DNA of 64,000 nucleotides from Mariannaea sp. PMI_226 (GCA_024336345.1 JANFOG010000004.1:2480001-2544000), one strand, 5' to 3'. Counted from the stretch's first letter, positions 1 through 11,574 are shown. The notes: generated by a model from the letters alone, not told the origin. Made by a program: numbers and translations.

Positions 1-125
1 ACCAAAGCTCTGGGACTGGTTGACAATCAAAGGAACGCAGCGAAGCTTGAAACAAGCGTGAATTGATTGGGCCTCGATAGAAAGGGGGAAAATAAATCCG
101 GAAATAGATACAGAAATCAACTTAC

Positions 126-397
126 ATCTGCAACTGGGTGACTTTGATGCCGCCTCCCTCTGGGGCCAAGTGGTAGCCGTACCGCCACTGGGCGTCGACA
201 AATTGGGGGCTGTCAACGACAATCTCTGTCAGCTGGACTCCCTCCGTGGTTCGAATCTCGCCGGCAATCACGTTGATCCTAGCATCGAGGCCAAAGACGA
301 AGCCAGTGTGCTGCCGATCGAGGACCAGGTAGCCGCCTGCGAGGAGCACCTTGCCAGGCGCTGACACGGCGACGGTGGTGGGGTTTCGGGAGGGCAT
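126..397 (-). CDS. ERG8: Phosphomevalonate kinase, first exon (cut by window edge)
   Basis: First exon of the enzyme that phosphorylates 5-phosphomevalonate to the diphosphate in the mevalonate/ergosterol pathway. Seen: the ATG at 397 opens about 90 residues with the GHMP-kinase N-terminal signature SAPGKVLLAGGYLVLD near residues 12-27, followed by the FGLDARI stretch typical of ERG8. The exon ends at 126 in front of a GTAAGT donor (125-120). The frame would continue only two codons past this donor before an in-frame stop, so splicing is required. The acceptor is probably at the extreme left (CAG or AG candidates near positions 16 and 10), but I cannot choose between them. The ATP-binding loop and the C-terminal GHMP domain lie outside the window. 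Family identity is secure; completeness is unknown. Confidence 0.9.
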
Positions 398-455
398 TGA
401 GAAGAAATGGTAAACCAGAACACAAAAAGAAAAGAAAAAAAACAGTCAATTGACC

Positions 456-482
456 GGCTGGCTGGCTGGCTGGCTGGCTGGC
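456..482. repeat. (GGCT)n microsatellite
   Basis: Almost seven perfect copies of the 4-bp unit GGCT, about 60-85 bp upstream of the ERG8 start codon, so probably within its 5' leader or core promoter. Length polymorphism is likely. Confidence 0.9.
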
Positions 483-822
483 ACGAATGAAGCAGGCTAC
501 AGCTCAACTGATTCACAACAAGCTAGAGAGGAAGTTCGGGGGTGTGAAGTTGATCAATGAAAGCACTGCAAAAGAATGGTTGGTCGGCGGGGTGGTTTTG
601 AATTGGCCTGATGAGCTCCTTACCTCATCAGCGTCAATATATCGGAGGAGCACCTCAGTCGCATAAAGCGAGCGGGGCACACACCATTCATTCGTCGTTC
701 AGCTCCCCCAACAGACTACGTAAGGTACCTACCTACCTACCATGCCTGCCTTTAGTACTGTTGTTATTACAGTGCATATGCATGTCATGTCCCCAAATAA
801 ATACTGTACGGTACTGTACCTC

Positions 823-855
823 GCCTTGCCTTGCCTTGCCTTGCCCTGCCTTGCC
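823..855. repeat. (GCCTT)n microsatellite
   Basis: Six copies of the pentamer GCCTT, the fifth being GCCCT, in the ERG8/PPR intergenic space. Simple-sequence repeat with no evident coding role. Confidence 0.9.
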
Positions 856-1393
856 CAAACCTACCAAGAACCAGTCTTCTCACACTTGAAATCAGATAGT
901 CAACGAAAAGCCATGTTGTTGATCAACTTAGAAATTAATCTTTGTTCCATTTCATCGCTTTATATGGTGGTACAGGCAGCAGGTCCAGTCTCTGCTCTCG
1001 CCCAAGAATAGCCCCGAATCCCCCCTCCCTTTCCTAGTATAACTCCCTCGCCGAACCCTTATACGCTGCACATATATATTCTTGTTTTCCCTTGATTGGA
1101 GTGGTGTGTTGTCTATCAGGTCATGTAAGGCCCCAGATCTTTTTAGCCCGGTTGCCCAAATATCCATGCCGATTAAATAAATAAAAAGACCCATTTTGTG
1201 TCCCAAAACGCCGTCCCATCAAGAGGGATCTAGAACTCTTCGCCTCTCCAACCTCCCATGTAACCCCGTAAACATGAATCCGACAAGCAACATGGGGTAT
1301 CAAACAGATTGCGCCAAATCGAACAAAGAAAAATTTCGAACCCAAACTTCCCAAGACAAAAAAAAATTGCAAATAATGGTCAACGCCCCCGCT

Positions 1394-4300
1394 CTACTCC
1401 GTGGTAGCTTCCTGGCCACCACCGAGGAGCTCCAGGACCTTGTTGGCAACCGCACTAGGATAGCCGCGGGTGAGCATCTCTCTGACGACACCCTTGGCCT
1501 GTTCCCGCTGCTCTACAGCCAAGTAGGCACGAGTCATAGCTTCGTAAGTGCTAGGCTCCCGCTTCTCACGACCAACAGTGTCATAAATCTGCTGGGCTTT
1601 CTCGATCTTCTTCTCGGAAGCCCAGCCGTGAATAAGGGTGTTGGCAATGTATGGAGTCAGCTCAATTCGCTGGCTTCGCATTTGTGAAATAAGAGGCTCG
1701 GTAGCAGCAACCTGGTGGTTGGCAACCATGGCCTCGAAGAGAGACTGGTACAAGCTCGCATTGATGGGCACCACAGAATCCTTGACAACCGAATCGAACA
1801 TCTCACGGGCACCCTCCATGTCGTGCATAACACAACCTCGAGCATGAATCAGGGATGCGTAGTGGACAGGCTCAACACGCTGACCAGATGTACGGATAGC
1901 ATTCAAAACCTCCTCAGCTGCGGTCATGTCGACAGGCTCCAGCGTGGCATGAGTATCAACCAAAAGCTTGAAAGTGTGGGCGGTGGGAGCAATGCCCTTA
2001 GCCATCATTCGCTCATAGTAGGCCAGGACCTTAGACTTGTCTCGCTTAGTGGTCAGGAAGAACTGCATCATGCTGTTGTAGGGAGCGGGGCGAGCCTTGT
2101 AGTTAGGCATGGCCTCCATCTCGTCGAATAGCTCCTCAGCAAACTTCTCATCGCTAACTCGGCAAAGAGCGTTGACGATAGTTCCATAAGTGACAGACGT
2201 AGGCTTAATTCCCAAGCCACGCATTTCAGCGAAGTAGAAGAGACAATCGTCGATTCGTCGAGCCTTACCAAGCTTACCGATGAGGGCGTTGTACAGGAAG
2301 GAGCTAGGTTCGACGCCCTCGGCCTTGGCACGATGGAAGATGCGAACAGCCTCCGAGGCCTCGTCAAAAGTCTTTGTCGAATCCTTGAGGGTGGTGATGT
2401 ACAGACCAAAGGTGTTAGCAGAGGGAGTAGCGCCCATCTCGAGAAGTTCCTGGTGAAATTGTTCGGCACGGCCACGGTTGCCCATGGTGAGGCAGGCACC
2501 AACCATGGCATCGAGGATACTGGACCAACCATAACGAACAACAGCATACTGAGGCAAAAGAGGCATATCACTGCGAGCCATGGCGAGAATATCTTGGCAC
2601 AGATCCATCTTGCCATCACGGGCGGCGGCAGAAATCAGCTTCGCGTAGGTAATGTATCGGGGATGTCTGCCGGCACGTCGCATATTTCGGAATCGGTTCA
2701 GTGCATCAGAGAGGCGGGGTCCCTTGCGACCATGGCTTCCCTCAAGATCGTCAGCAATTAATGATGAGCCCTTGAAGTCAGTGCTATGAGCGTAAGGGTC
2801 GAATGTATCCTCAAAGCTAGAAACACTAGGGGTCGACAAAAACGGAGATGCGGACTGCTGGCGGAAGCTAGAGACTTGAGATGCCATCTCACGCGGGTCA
2901 GCAATACCTCGAGTCTCCATGTAGCGGTTGACAACCTCAACGCCCTCATCGACCTCCTCTGCAAGATGAGGGCGAGCATCGGATGCGGTGGCTCGGATTC
3001 GCTGGAACATCATCTCTGACTGTGCAAGACCCTCTGCAACCTGACCCGAACCGATCAGGGCAATGGCATACATAGCCGCTGGTTCGATGAAGGATACGGT
3101 TGCCCGCGTCTCAGGGTTGGCCAGAACGTTCCAGTACTTTGTGGCAGCTGTGACATCGCCCTCGCGCACACTCATCGCAAGCATGGAGATGGCAGGGCTA
3201 GCCAAGTCGTCGAAGTGAGTAGGAATGTTGGAGTAGGCGGCCATAGCGGTAGCCTTATCATCCTTGTCAGCCGCAACGGCTGCAATCTTGCCCATGGCCT
3301 TAGCACGGGCTTCGGCCTCAACGGCCTGAGCCCAGTGGAAAGCTTCCTGGTAAATGCCTCGTGAAATAAAACCCTTGACAAATCCAGTTGTGACCAAAGC
3401 ATCCTTGATATCAGCAGCTCGAACACCATACTCGTTGATGATCTTCTTGAAGAACTTCATAGCACCCTCAATCTTGTCGGTGATCACGTAGGCGTTGATG
3501 ACAGCAGCGTAGACCTCGGCATCCAGCCGGTCATGGAGGGTCTCCTGACCCTCGTCGTGCGCGATGGCCAGGTTGCGGTACTCATTATAGCACTCAACAG
3601 CACTGATCAGGTCACCGGAGCCGGCAAATGTAGTGATCATGGTGGGGAAAACGGCCGCAAAGGGGACGATCTGATTGGCCTCCATGTGTTCGAAAAGTCG
3701 GAGCATATCAGCAGTGCGTCCAGCCTGAGCACAGGCGGAAATCAACTGCTGGTAAGTCTCGGCAGAGTACATGGCGATATCAGAGTCCACTGAAGTGTCA
3801 AATAGCTTAATGGCAAGATCGAGTCGGTCATCTTCGCAAAGAATGGCATGCTCAAGCTCGTGAGAAGCGAGCATGAACTTGCCTGGTTCATCCATACCAC
3901 CAAATCGAAGCCGCTTGTCCTCCAGGACTGACTTCAGCTCAGCGACCTCGAGACATCGAGACGCTAGGAGGCCAACTAGAATATTGTAAGTATCGGCGTC
4001 AGGAGAGATTCTCCTTCGGAGCATATCCGCATAAACATCGAGAGCCTTGGAGACGATCTCAGTCTTCTGGGTAGGGATGTGGATAGCTGCCATGAGCAGA
4101 GCATTGTAGGCACTGGCAATGGGCTGGACGCCAGTGGCCAGCATAGCCTCGAAAACGGCGGGGATCTCGGCATAGCGACCAGTCTCAGAGAGCTTGTGAA
4201 GATGGGTAGCGTAAGACTGGGATTGAGGGTCAACTGGTGGTGTGGCACTACGAGCCACACTTGCCGGAGTTCGGGATCGTGAGATCAAAGGTGAGCGGAT

Positions 4301-4891
4301 ATGAGAACCTGAGACTGAGCCATCGATTGACGCATTTTCAGCGGCCTCTCTTAGGCTGCGCACCTCAAGCTCTCTTTCGAGAGCGGCATCGATGTGTGCG
4401 AGAGCCGCCTGATCCTCCAGAGAGAGGGCAGAATCCACATCATCAGCCTCATCGATGATTGCGCACTCATTATCAAGGGCAGAAATCTGCTCCTTGGTGA
4501 GAATGGAAGATGCAGTGGGCTTCCACTCGATGCGCTTGGGGAACTCGAACTGAGTCCATTCCGGCTCGGTCTCGCCAGAGGCCTGCTGCTCTCGCAGAGC
4601 CTCGAAGTAGTCGTCTAAACCTCCATGGTTTTGAACATGTCGGTGGTCCGCAAAACCAGCGACAGTGACCCTTTCAGTGTGGAAAGCGGAATGAAGTTGA
4701 AGACTTGAGAGGCGGCCAAGTCGAGATTTAGCTGCTCGCCGAGTGAAGACGGGTCGATTCTGAGAGTTGAGGACGTGAGGATGGGTTGCGGCGACTACGG
4801 ACTGAGCGTAACCGTGGGCGGTGATAGACTTTGCGAATGTTGATCCTTGACGGACGAAATTCGAGTAGAGGGAGGAATAAATAGTAGGCAT
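1394..4891 (-). CDS. Large pentatricopeptide-repeat (PPR) protein, probably mitochondrial
   Basis: Intronless 1165-aa frame. The first 75 or so residues are rich in Arg, Ser and hydroxylated residues and poor in acids, as in a mitochondrial targeting sequence. PPR-like helical hairpins start near residue 227 (a Y-x-x-x-L-x-x-x-G-x-Y pattern followed by VQPIASAYNALLMAA). They recur in a dense C-terminal array, for example FLYNALIGKLGKARRIDD followed by GIKPTSVTYGTIVNAL. PPR proteins bind organellar RNA one base per repeat and control stability or translation. Large fungal members are often annotated as related to maize crp1 or Neurospora cya-5, but I cannot tell which target this one serves. 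The start at 4891 is the first ATG of the frame. A possible 5'-leader intron lies upstream: GTAAGT follows an upstream ATG at 5161, with candidate CTAG near 4905. Splicing there does not join an in-frame coding exon. Confidence 0.9.
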   Translation of the reverse strand: MPTIYSSLYSNFVRQGSTFAKSITAHGYAQSVVAATHPHVLNSQNRPVFTRRAAKSRLGRLSSLQLHSAFHTERVTVAGFADHRHVQNHGGLDDYFEALREQQASGETEPEWTQFEFPKRIEWKPTASSILTKEQISALDNECAIIDEADDVDSALSLEDQAALAHIDAALERELEVRSLREAAENASIDGSVSGSHIRSPLISRSRTPASVARSATPPVDPQSQSYATHLHKLSETGRYAEIPAVFEAMLATGVQPIASAYNALLMAAIHIPTQKTEIVSKALDVYADMLRRRISPDADTYNILVGLLASRCLEVAELKSVLEDKRLRFGGMDEPGKFMLASHELEHAILCEDDRLDLAIKLFDTSVDSDIAMYSAETYQQLISACAQAGRTADMLRLFEHMEANQIVPFAAVFPTMITTFAGSGDLISAVECYNEYRNLAIAHDEGQETLHDRLDAEVYAAVINAYVITDKIEGAMKFFKKIINEYGVRAADIKDALVTTGFVKGFISRGIYQEAFHWAQAVEAEARAKAMGKIAAVAADKDDKATAMAAYSNIPTHFDDLASPAISMLAMSVREGDVTAATKYWNVLANPETRATVSFIEPAAMYAIALIGSGQVAEGLAQSEMMFQRIRATASDARPHLAEEVDEGVEVVNRYMETRGIADPREMASQVSSFRQQSASPFLSTPSVSSFEDTFDPYAHSTDFKGSSLIADDLEGSHGRKGPRLSDALNRFRNMRRAGRHPRYITYAKLISAAARDGKMDLCQDILAMARSDMPLLPQYAVVRYGWSSILDAMVGACLTMGNRGRAEQFHQELLEMGATPSANTFGLYITTLKDSTKTFDEASEAVRIFHRAKAEGVEPSSFLYNALIGKLGKARRIDDCLFYFAEMRGLGIKPTSVTYGTIVNALCRVSDEKFAEELFDEMEAMPNYKARPAPYNSMMQFFLTTKRDKSKVLAYYERMMAKGIAPTAHTFKLLVDTHATLEPVDMTAAEEVLNAIRTSGQRVEPVHYASLIHARGCVMHDMEGAREMFDSVVKDSVVPINASLYQSLFEAMVANHQVAATEPLISQMRSQRIELTPYIANTLIHGWASEKKIEKAQQIYDTVGREKREPSTYEAMTRAYLAVEQREQAKGVVREMLTRGYPSAVANKVLELLGGGQEATTE

Positions 4892-7800
4892 TTAGAACAA
4901 GCCTAGTGGGGGAGAGGCTAAAGTAGGAATTTCGGTCAGTATCAGGGACCCGAGGGTGTGGAAGGGACGGATCACTTCAAGGCCGAACTGGCTGTCGTGC
5001 CTCAGGAACAATGATATCCGCTGTTGGAGTCGAAATTGTCGGATGATAAGTGAGATCGTGGTCGGGCCAAGAGATCTCTTGGTGAAGTGTAGTAAAGAGT
5101 GGACCAATGGAAAAGAGTCACTTACATGGGAAAAAGGGAAAGAGATCGATTGCAGGTTCATTTGACAGCAGTTGAGCCGTCAAACAAACGCGCAGGCCAA
5201 ACTAGGAGAAAGAATTGCGATAGGAAGAAAAGAGAAAGAATCAAACGAAAGGGGAATGAACGGGAGAAAAGGCTGGACTCGAGAAGAATCACAGGTCTGG
5301 GGTTGTTTGGTGGTGGGGATTATTTTTTTTCTGCCCTTGGATAGAAGAGACGAGGATGAGGCGTGGTCCTAGACGTTGGACCGGGGGGGGAACAGAGCTT
5401 CTTTTTCTTTGCCTGAGGTGGATACGGTGAGGGTACATGAGAGGTTCCAGCAGGAGGGAGCTCGAGGATTTGACGGAGCCTAAGGAAGGAATGGTTTGTG
5501 GGGGGAGGAGCAGGTGTGCAACGGGCCGGTAACGAGGAGGTACGTACTGGACCGAGTAACTCCGTCCAGACGTTAGGGTACCTTTTTTTTCAAGAGGTTG
5601 CGGCTTTCGGACGCGGAGTTTACTATGTACCTAGTGTGTGCGTGTGAGTGTGTGTGTGTGTGTAAATGTGTGCGTCCAGGGGGGGGGCCAAGCTTTGTGT
5701 GCTTCCTAGTGGACGTAGTTCTGGAATGACTCAAACCCTCGTCCTTGTTTCTCCCCGGGTCTTTCCCTCCTCCCCTGTCATCTTCATGTTGATTTTCAGT
5801 GGTTGGTTGACAATAGGCGTTCTGTGCACTGCCATGGATTTTTATTTGTTTTTCATAATTTTGCGTCTTTTGTTTTAGTTGTGTCTTTTGTTCCTTTTGG
5901 AGGTTGGCACGGCTAGCCTCCCGCTCCAGGTGAAGATGCAGGTCTGCGGGGTGTGTGTTCTGTATGTATCTTACTATGTACTGTAGATATGTACAGTGGG
6001 TGGTACGAACGTTTCTGTACAAAATTCACGATGATGTTGTTTTTGATTCTCTCTCCAGACGCATCCACTCACACGAGCAAAATATACATCAACTACTTTG
6101 ACGCCTAGACCACCTAAGAGAAGCTGCTGGAAAGCTGTGGTGATTGATTCCCTGCCATCTGGGGGCTTTCCCTGTCATTATTACTGGACGGGCATACTGT
6201 AACCCCAGTGCTCGCAGGGAACCGTCCCGGACTCTAGTCCAGGGCTTTCTTTTCTTTTGTTTTCATGCAGAGGCATTTCACAACACGAGGATCCATATCT
6301 TTCTTCCCATCATCATTGTCGATCATAGGAAACGTTGATCAGCACACATACTGTACATAGTAGAGTAGTACATCCCAAGCGCTCTGCATCGCTCACTGAC
6401 GGCTTTGCGTTCAGCCCGATTACCTTTCAAGCACGCGACCTCCGAGCCCGCAGGCGTGTAAATGACGACGACGATAACAATAGGACAGCCACACTTGCGG
6501 CCGGACGGAACAAACAGTGTAAGAACATTGTTCTAGCTTACTATGTGACTATCATGGTACACAGTAGGTCCAGGGGCCTGGAGTTTCTTGGAGCGCTAAA
6601 TTGCCGGTATAGCACAACACAACGCCTGTGGCGGCGTTGCGGTGCCCCAATGTCCCATCCCCACGAGCCCATGCTATGCATGTATCTTTCTAAGCACCAA
6701 TTCAGGGCCTCGCCTCCCGCCCCGAGTGGGGCTAAGGAAGAAGCCGGAATCTATGGCGCAGCCCCAAGGCGACCTATCCAAGCCAGCCTGTCGGGTCGCA
6801 CCCAGTCGGCCCCGAATTTGCATTTTGCGTGCGGTATGCCAGACACAGAGCGGAGATGGCCCAGAGGGGGGGAGGGGATGGAGGGGTGTCGTGGCTTGAC
6901 CGCCCACGGCTTTGAATCATCGACGCCATTTCCACGAAGTTTTTTCACAGTCGCCGCCTCTCATTTGTCTTCGTCTACTAGCATTCAGCTCTCTCCCTCA
7001 CTGACCAGGTGGACCAAGCACTGGCCCGTTCAGAAATGCAATCAGTCACCAGTCACAAATGCTGATCAACATAGAAAAACTTCCTCGGTTATCTGTTGTT
7101 TTCCTCGGTGGATCAAGTTTCCTCTCGGTCGAAAGCAATTATTTTAGTTATCGATCTTCCCATCTCTAGTACGCACATTTCAATGACCACAAAACGCGTT
7201 CGCACCATGTGGCATGTGGTTGATTCTATGTAGCAAGTAGTCCATCACACAATCAGGTAGCCTTATCTAGAACTCCAGTGCTTGTGGTGAACCCCCTTGA
7301 ATGCCTACTTTCTCCGGTACTCCCAAATCTTCCCGCTGTCTCCACTGTTAAAAGCTGTGTCGCCAAAAGCCACAAAAGCCAAACAGGCAGTGCATTGAAA
7401 ACGTCAGCGTCAGCCATTTTGGTGATGCTAACGAACTTCGGCACTACTACCTCATGTAATGAACGGAGTACTGCATGTGCCTTGAATTGGTTCCTAAGGC
7501 GTTGCACGTCAAGGTGGAAACCACAAGGCTGCAGTTTTCGATCTGTCACAGGACCACAGCCGACGATAAAATCCCGTCTTGTTGCCGGATGCCACGGAGC
7601 TGCTGACCCCAGGCCGTCATTTCCTCCACTGTCGTATCTTGCTCCGAGACCGAGCGGACTCAAAAGACCGAGTCGGGCTTCAAGAGCTCTCCGCCCCCGA
7701 CACTGATCGTAATTCGTAAATGCATCCCCCAAATCAAGATATTCAATGGTGATTAGCACAACACATCTCGGTCTGTTTGATCAGCGGGCTCCAACGGCCT

Positions 7801-8711
7801 CCAACTGCCTCCAACGAGCTCGGTGATTACTTTTCTGGGGCCAGCCACAAAGCAAATGAATGACTTCGATTTCAATGCATTGCGTGGCAACGACTAATCA
7901 ATCTGGTGCGGGAACTGAGCCGAACGATATTGTGTCGTCATCCCCGTCCATCTAAAAGAACACCGTCGTCACAACTTTGTATCATCCCGCATTCGATTGT
8001 CCCTTCCCTGCCAGTGTTCTTGAATCGGTGGGCTCGAGTTTGCTTAGGTCTAAAAGATGCCTCGTGGGAAGGCTTGGTCCTCCACATTTATCTGATGCCA
8101 TAATCTGATTTCGGAGATCGAGATCTCTTGCCCGAATGGCCATGTGTTTTTTTTTTGTGTTTTGCTTCTGACGGTGATTTCCGTAGCTAGTCGGTTCCAC
8201 TGAGCTAGCCTAAGCCTTGGCATATTGACTTATATTTGCATAGTTTTGATGCCTCATTTATATCTATCTTCGCTTCTTTGAAGGCCTCACGTGTCGTTTT
8301 GAGCTCAACGTTTTTCTTTGCATAGCTGTGAGGATGCCCGATTGAAATATTGCTCCAGGTAAGGTAGTTATGTTCGGATACTCCGATCAGATACGTGAGC
8401 GAGACCAATGGGGCCCCCGTGTGTGCGGGAAGTGAAGTTTAATTATGCATGAACATCCAATATGGGAGCATATAACATCATAACGATTACTTAAAGTACA
8501 AAGGGGAGACGGACACATGACTCCGGCAGATCGATGAGCTATAGGGTAGGCACAACACGAAAGGTAGCTAAATAAAGTGACTTGAACGGATCGGGAAGCA
8601 TGGCTTATCGATAAGCGTTGAGAGAAGAAAAGTTTTGGGAACTTTTTTTCTGTATCGCATCTCATAGTGAAGCCCCACCTAACCTCAACGACAACTTCAA
8701 GATTCGGCATC
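4892..8711. other. 3.8-kb divergent intergenic region (PPR / DBP7)
   Basis: Separates the head-to-head PPR gene and DBP7. It contains homopolymer G runs (near 5383 and 5681), a (TG)n-rich stretch near 5634-5663, and several open frames of 140-270 codons around 6335-7147 and 7253-7759. These overlap on both strands, have no recognisable motif and no homology I can name, so I regard them as chance. The promoters of both flanking genes must lie here. Confidence 0.55.
5634..5663. repeat. (TG)n-rich microsatellite
   Basis: Imperfect TG dinucleotide run with a few GC and GAG interruptions, in the PPR/DBP7 spacer. Confidence 0.8.
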
Positions 8712-10955
8712 ATGGCTGACGATGGCATGCTGCTGAACTTTGAGCTTGGCTCAGGACCTATAAAACAACAGGTCAAGTTCAAAGGTGGCCGGTGGAGGGA
8801 CAGGAAACAGGCTGAGAATTCCGCGAGGCGTGCTTCTGAAAAGTCTACAGGCACCAAATCTACCAGAGACGATGGAGATGACCAGAGGTCGTTCAAGCGT
8901 CAAAGGACAGATAATGATGGATATAACCGAGAGTTCGACTACAATTCATCGCCTAGGTATGGACCACGGGACAGAGGCTTCGGGGGTGACGGCTCAGCAA
9001 ATCAACACCGAAAACAGCAAGGTGGTTCTGGAAAGGGTGACAGACAAGTCATCTCAAAGCTCTTCTCGTTCAACCCGACCCAGAAGACTGAGCTGGATGA
9101 GAAATCCTCGGAATGGACTGCTCCAGAGCCTACAAATGCGCCACTTTCCAATGTTGCAAGCTTCGGTACTTTGACAATTTCTGCTCGACTTGTGGACGAA
9201 CTGAAGAAGATGGGTCTGGAGCGGCCGACCGCGATTCAGCAAAAGGTCATCCCACATATGCTTTCCAACAGCTCCGATGCTTTCGTGCAAGCTGAGACTG
9301 GTTCGGGAAAGACATACTCGTATCTTCTACCAATTCTTCACCGAGTCCTCCTTCTGAGTGAGCGAGGAAAGTCCCAGATACACCGAGACTCTGGCGTATT
9401 TGCCATTATTGTTTCTCCCACCCGAGAACTCGCCAAGCAAACACATACAGTACTTGAGCAACTCATCAGACCTTTCCCATGGCTAGTTTCTACAGCAATC
9501 ACTGGAGGCGAATCCAAGAAAGCCGAGAAAGCACGTATTCGTAAGGGCGTCAACTTCCTTGTTGCAACACCTGGACGACTCGCCGATCACATCGACAACA
9601 CCAAGGCACTTAGCCTCAGTACTGTTAGGTGGCTTATTCTGGATGAAGGTGACCGTCTAATGGACCTGGGCTTCGAGGATGACCTGAAGAAGACTATTGA
9701 TGAACTTAAAAAAGTTGATGTCTCAGATAAACTCCCTGATGGAACTCTTCTGAAATCCTTACCTGAACGAAGAGTTACTATTCTTTGTTCGGCAACCATG
9801 AAGATGAATGTTCAGAAGCTAGGAGAGATGAGTTTGGCGGATGCGACTTTCCTAGCCTCCGAGAAAGAGGACGTGAAGGTCGATGACGACAAGGCTATGA
9901 AAGCTCCCGCACAACTTCATCAATCTTACACCATCACCCCGGCCAAACTTCGTCTTGTCACTCTTGTTTCCTTCCTTAGATCTACCTTCGCCCGTCGAGG
10001 TCGAACTATGAAAGCGATCATCTTCATCTCCTGTGCTGATTCTGTCGATTTCCATTACGAACTCTTGAGGGATCCGAATAAGGGCGACGAAACCGTATCA
10101 TCCTCCAAAGATGCAGAATCAGTGTCCAGAACCGTGTCAAAAGCCGCTTATATCACTTCCCCTGCCAGCCCAGAGGTTGTCCTCCACCGAATGCATGGTT
10201 CCTTGTCTCAACCTATTCGAACTGCCACGCTGAAGTCGTTCTCGGCCTGCAAGTCGCCTTCTATTCTCATCACTACTGACGTTTCGTCTCGTGGTCTCGA
10301 TATCCCTTCAGTCGATCTTGTCATTGAATATGACCCTGCTTTTAGCTTTGCTGATCACATTCATCGGGTTGGTCGAACGGCGCGAGCCGGCAAACCTGGT
10401 GACGCACTTCTTTTCCTATTACCAGGTACCGAAGAAGGCTACATTGAACTCCTCAAAGCTTCCACACCCCCTACTCCTATGTCCTACGATTCGATTCTCC
10501 AGAAGGGCATGATGACGAAACTCGAATTTCCCGTTGAGACGTCAGCCAGTCCAACTGATGGCGGATCTTTCCACGAAAAAGCTGAGGCGCTGCAACTACA
10601 TTTCGAACAGCGCCTTCTCATCGACACCAAGCGACTGGAGCTCGCCCGGAATGGCTTCAAATCGCATATCAGGGCCTATGCGACTCACACCAAGGAGGAG
10701 CGTGCACATTTTGACATTACAGAACTTCATTTGGGACACACCGCCAAGAGTTTCGGACTGAGAGAAGCACCAAGCGGTATTGGTGCAGGCGTGGAAAGGA
10801 AGACAAAGAAACGAGCTCACAACAGCTCAGGCAAGGGTAGGGGCAAGGATGACGAGAGTGAGAAGCCGACAGATGAGATTGCAGCACGCAATATGCTCAG
10901 AAAGAAGAGTTATATGCTGATGAATGCGGGGGCGGATGAATTCAATATTGGCTAA
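8712..10955 (+). CDS. DBP7: ATP-dependent RNA helicase DBP7 (DEAD-box, ribosome biogenesis)
   Basis: Intronless 747-aa DEAD-box helicase of the nucleolar DBP7/DDX31 family, needed for early 60S ribosomal subunit assembly. Visible in order: basic, low-complexity N-terminus; Q-motif region ERPTAIQQKVIP; Walker A AETGSGKT (194-201); PTRELAKQ; TPGRL; motif II DEGD (311-314), the variant I associate with DBP7; SAT (360-362); and HRVGRTARAG from residue 551. The C-terminal tail is Lys-rich, ending in a conserved-looking MLMNAGADEFNIG. An in-frame ATG at 8667 would add 15 residues. I chose 8712 because MADDGMLLNF is the usual family N-terminus and the length fits. Confidence 0.95.
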   Translation: MADDGMLLNFELGSGPIKQQVKFKGGRWRDRKQAENSARRASEKSTGTKSTRDDGDDQRSFKRQRTDNDGYNREFDYNSSPRYGPRDRGFGGDGSANQHRKQQGGSGKGDRQVISKLFSFNPTQKTELDEKSSEWTAPEPTNAPLSNVASFGTLTISARLVDELKKMGLERPTAIQQKVIPHMLSNSSDAFVQAETGSGKTYSYLLPILHRVLLLSERGKSQIHRDSGVFAIIVSPTRELAKQTHTVLEQLIRPFPWLVSTAITGGESKKAEKARIRKGVNFLVATPGRLADHIDNTKALSLSTVRWLILDEGDRLMDLGFEDDLKKTIDELKKVDVSDKLPDGTLLKSLPERRVTILCSATMKMNVQKLGEMSLADATFLASEKEDVKVDDDKAMKAPAQLHQSYTITPAKLRLVTLVSFLRSTFARRGRTMKAIIFISCADSVDFHYELLRDPNKGDETVSSSKDAESVSRTVSKAAYITSPASPEVVLHRMHGSLSQPIRTATLKSFSACKSPSILITTDVSSRGLDIPSVDLVIEYDPAFSFADHIHRVGRTARAGKPGDALLFLLPGTEEGYIELLKASTPPTPMSYDSILQKGMMTKLEFPVETSASPTDGGSFHEKAEALQLHFEQRLLIDTKRLELARNGFKSHIRAYATHTKEERAHFDITELHLGHTAKSFGLREAPSGIGAGVERKTKKRAHNSSGKGRGKDDESEKPTDEIAARNMLRKKSYMLMNAGADEFNIG

Positions 10956-11569
10956 AAAGCGACTGTTTATCACGAGGTTTTCACTGCTTATGAGAAAAAT
11001 GGTGTGTTTCTTCGTGTTTTGTTGCTACTTTGTTTTGGGTTTGGGCGGCTAGATAGCTAGATAATTGACCAAGATACTATGCGTATCATGATAATACGAT
11101 ATTCAATGCTATATAATCCAGAAGAATGACCTCGACTAGTTGTGTGTAGTGTTTGCAGCATTCTACAGAACTACCTTGGCAAGTTCCATCAGGACAGCTA
11201 TCCTACAAGCTTGAATCGCTTGCAAACGCTAGGCCAATAGTATTGATACCAAATTACATATAGCGCCTACAATTTAAGGCGTTCCCACACCAAAATCGCC
11301 ACCTGAATCTGGTTGTCGTCTCTTTGCTGATACGTTGGTGCAATGTGTTTTTTGCCTTCTTCGTCATTGCACGAGCTTTTCTTCACGTCAACAAACGACA
11401 CCACTTTGCCGAGGCCGGTTGCATCATATAGAAGCCACAAGAAGCTATCGGAACCTCATTGAGGGTTGCACAGTGACATTCCCGGGCTGTTTTCTGAGTG
11501 CCTTGCCCCCAACGAAACCCCGATCATGGGTTCTTACCTGACGACATTTGCTCAATAGGAGGGTGCCCA

Positions 11570-11574
11570 CCCCT
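11570..11574 (+). promoter_or_regulatory. STRE-like core (CCCCT)
   Basis: A single CCCCT pentamer about 390 bp upstream of the ATG at 11960. STRE elements are bound by Msn2/4-type C2H2 factors. A pentamer occurs often by chance, so it counts only together with the CRE nearby. Confidence 0.3.

Larger units (their letters stand above)
398..1393. other. Intergenic: ERG8 promoter and PPR-gene 3' flank
   Basis: About 1 kb between the ERG8 start codon and the stop of the PPR gene; both genes are on the minus strand. It holds two short tandem repeats listed separately and AT-rich 3'-UTR-like sequence near 1170-1190. The open frames here are short and overlap on both strands, and none resembles a protein family. 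Confidence 0.6.

Noticed and set aside
1325..1360. GGTTCGAA-like B box on the minus strand, possible tRNA
   Set aside because: No matching T stem, A box or acceptor stem around it. No other tRNA-like B box in the window had a matching A box by eye.
6335..7147. 270-codon plus-strand frame in the PPR/DBP7 spacer
   Set aside because: No domain, shifting composition, overlapping frames on the other strand and no flanking splice-compatible exons.
7253..7759. Overlapping 168- and 142-codon frames on opposite strands
   Set aside because: Mutual shadows with random composition; no motif to prefer either.
8667..8711. Upstream in-frame ATG of DBP7
   Set aside because: The 15-residue extension lacks family character; MADDGMLLNF at 8712 is the typical DBP7 start.
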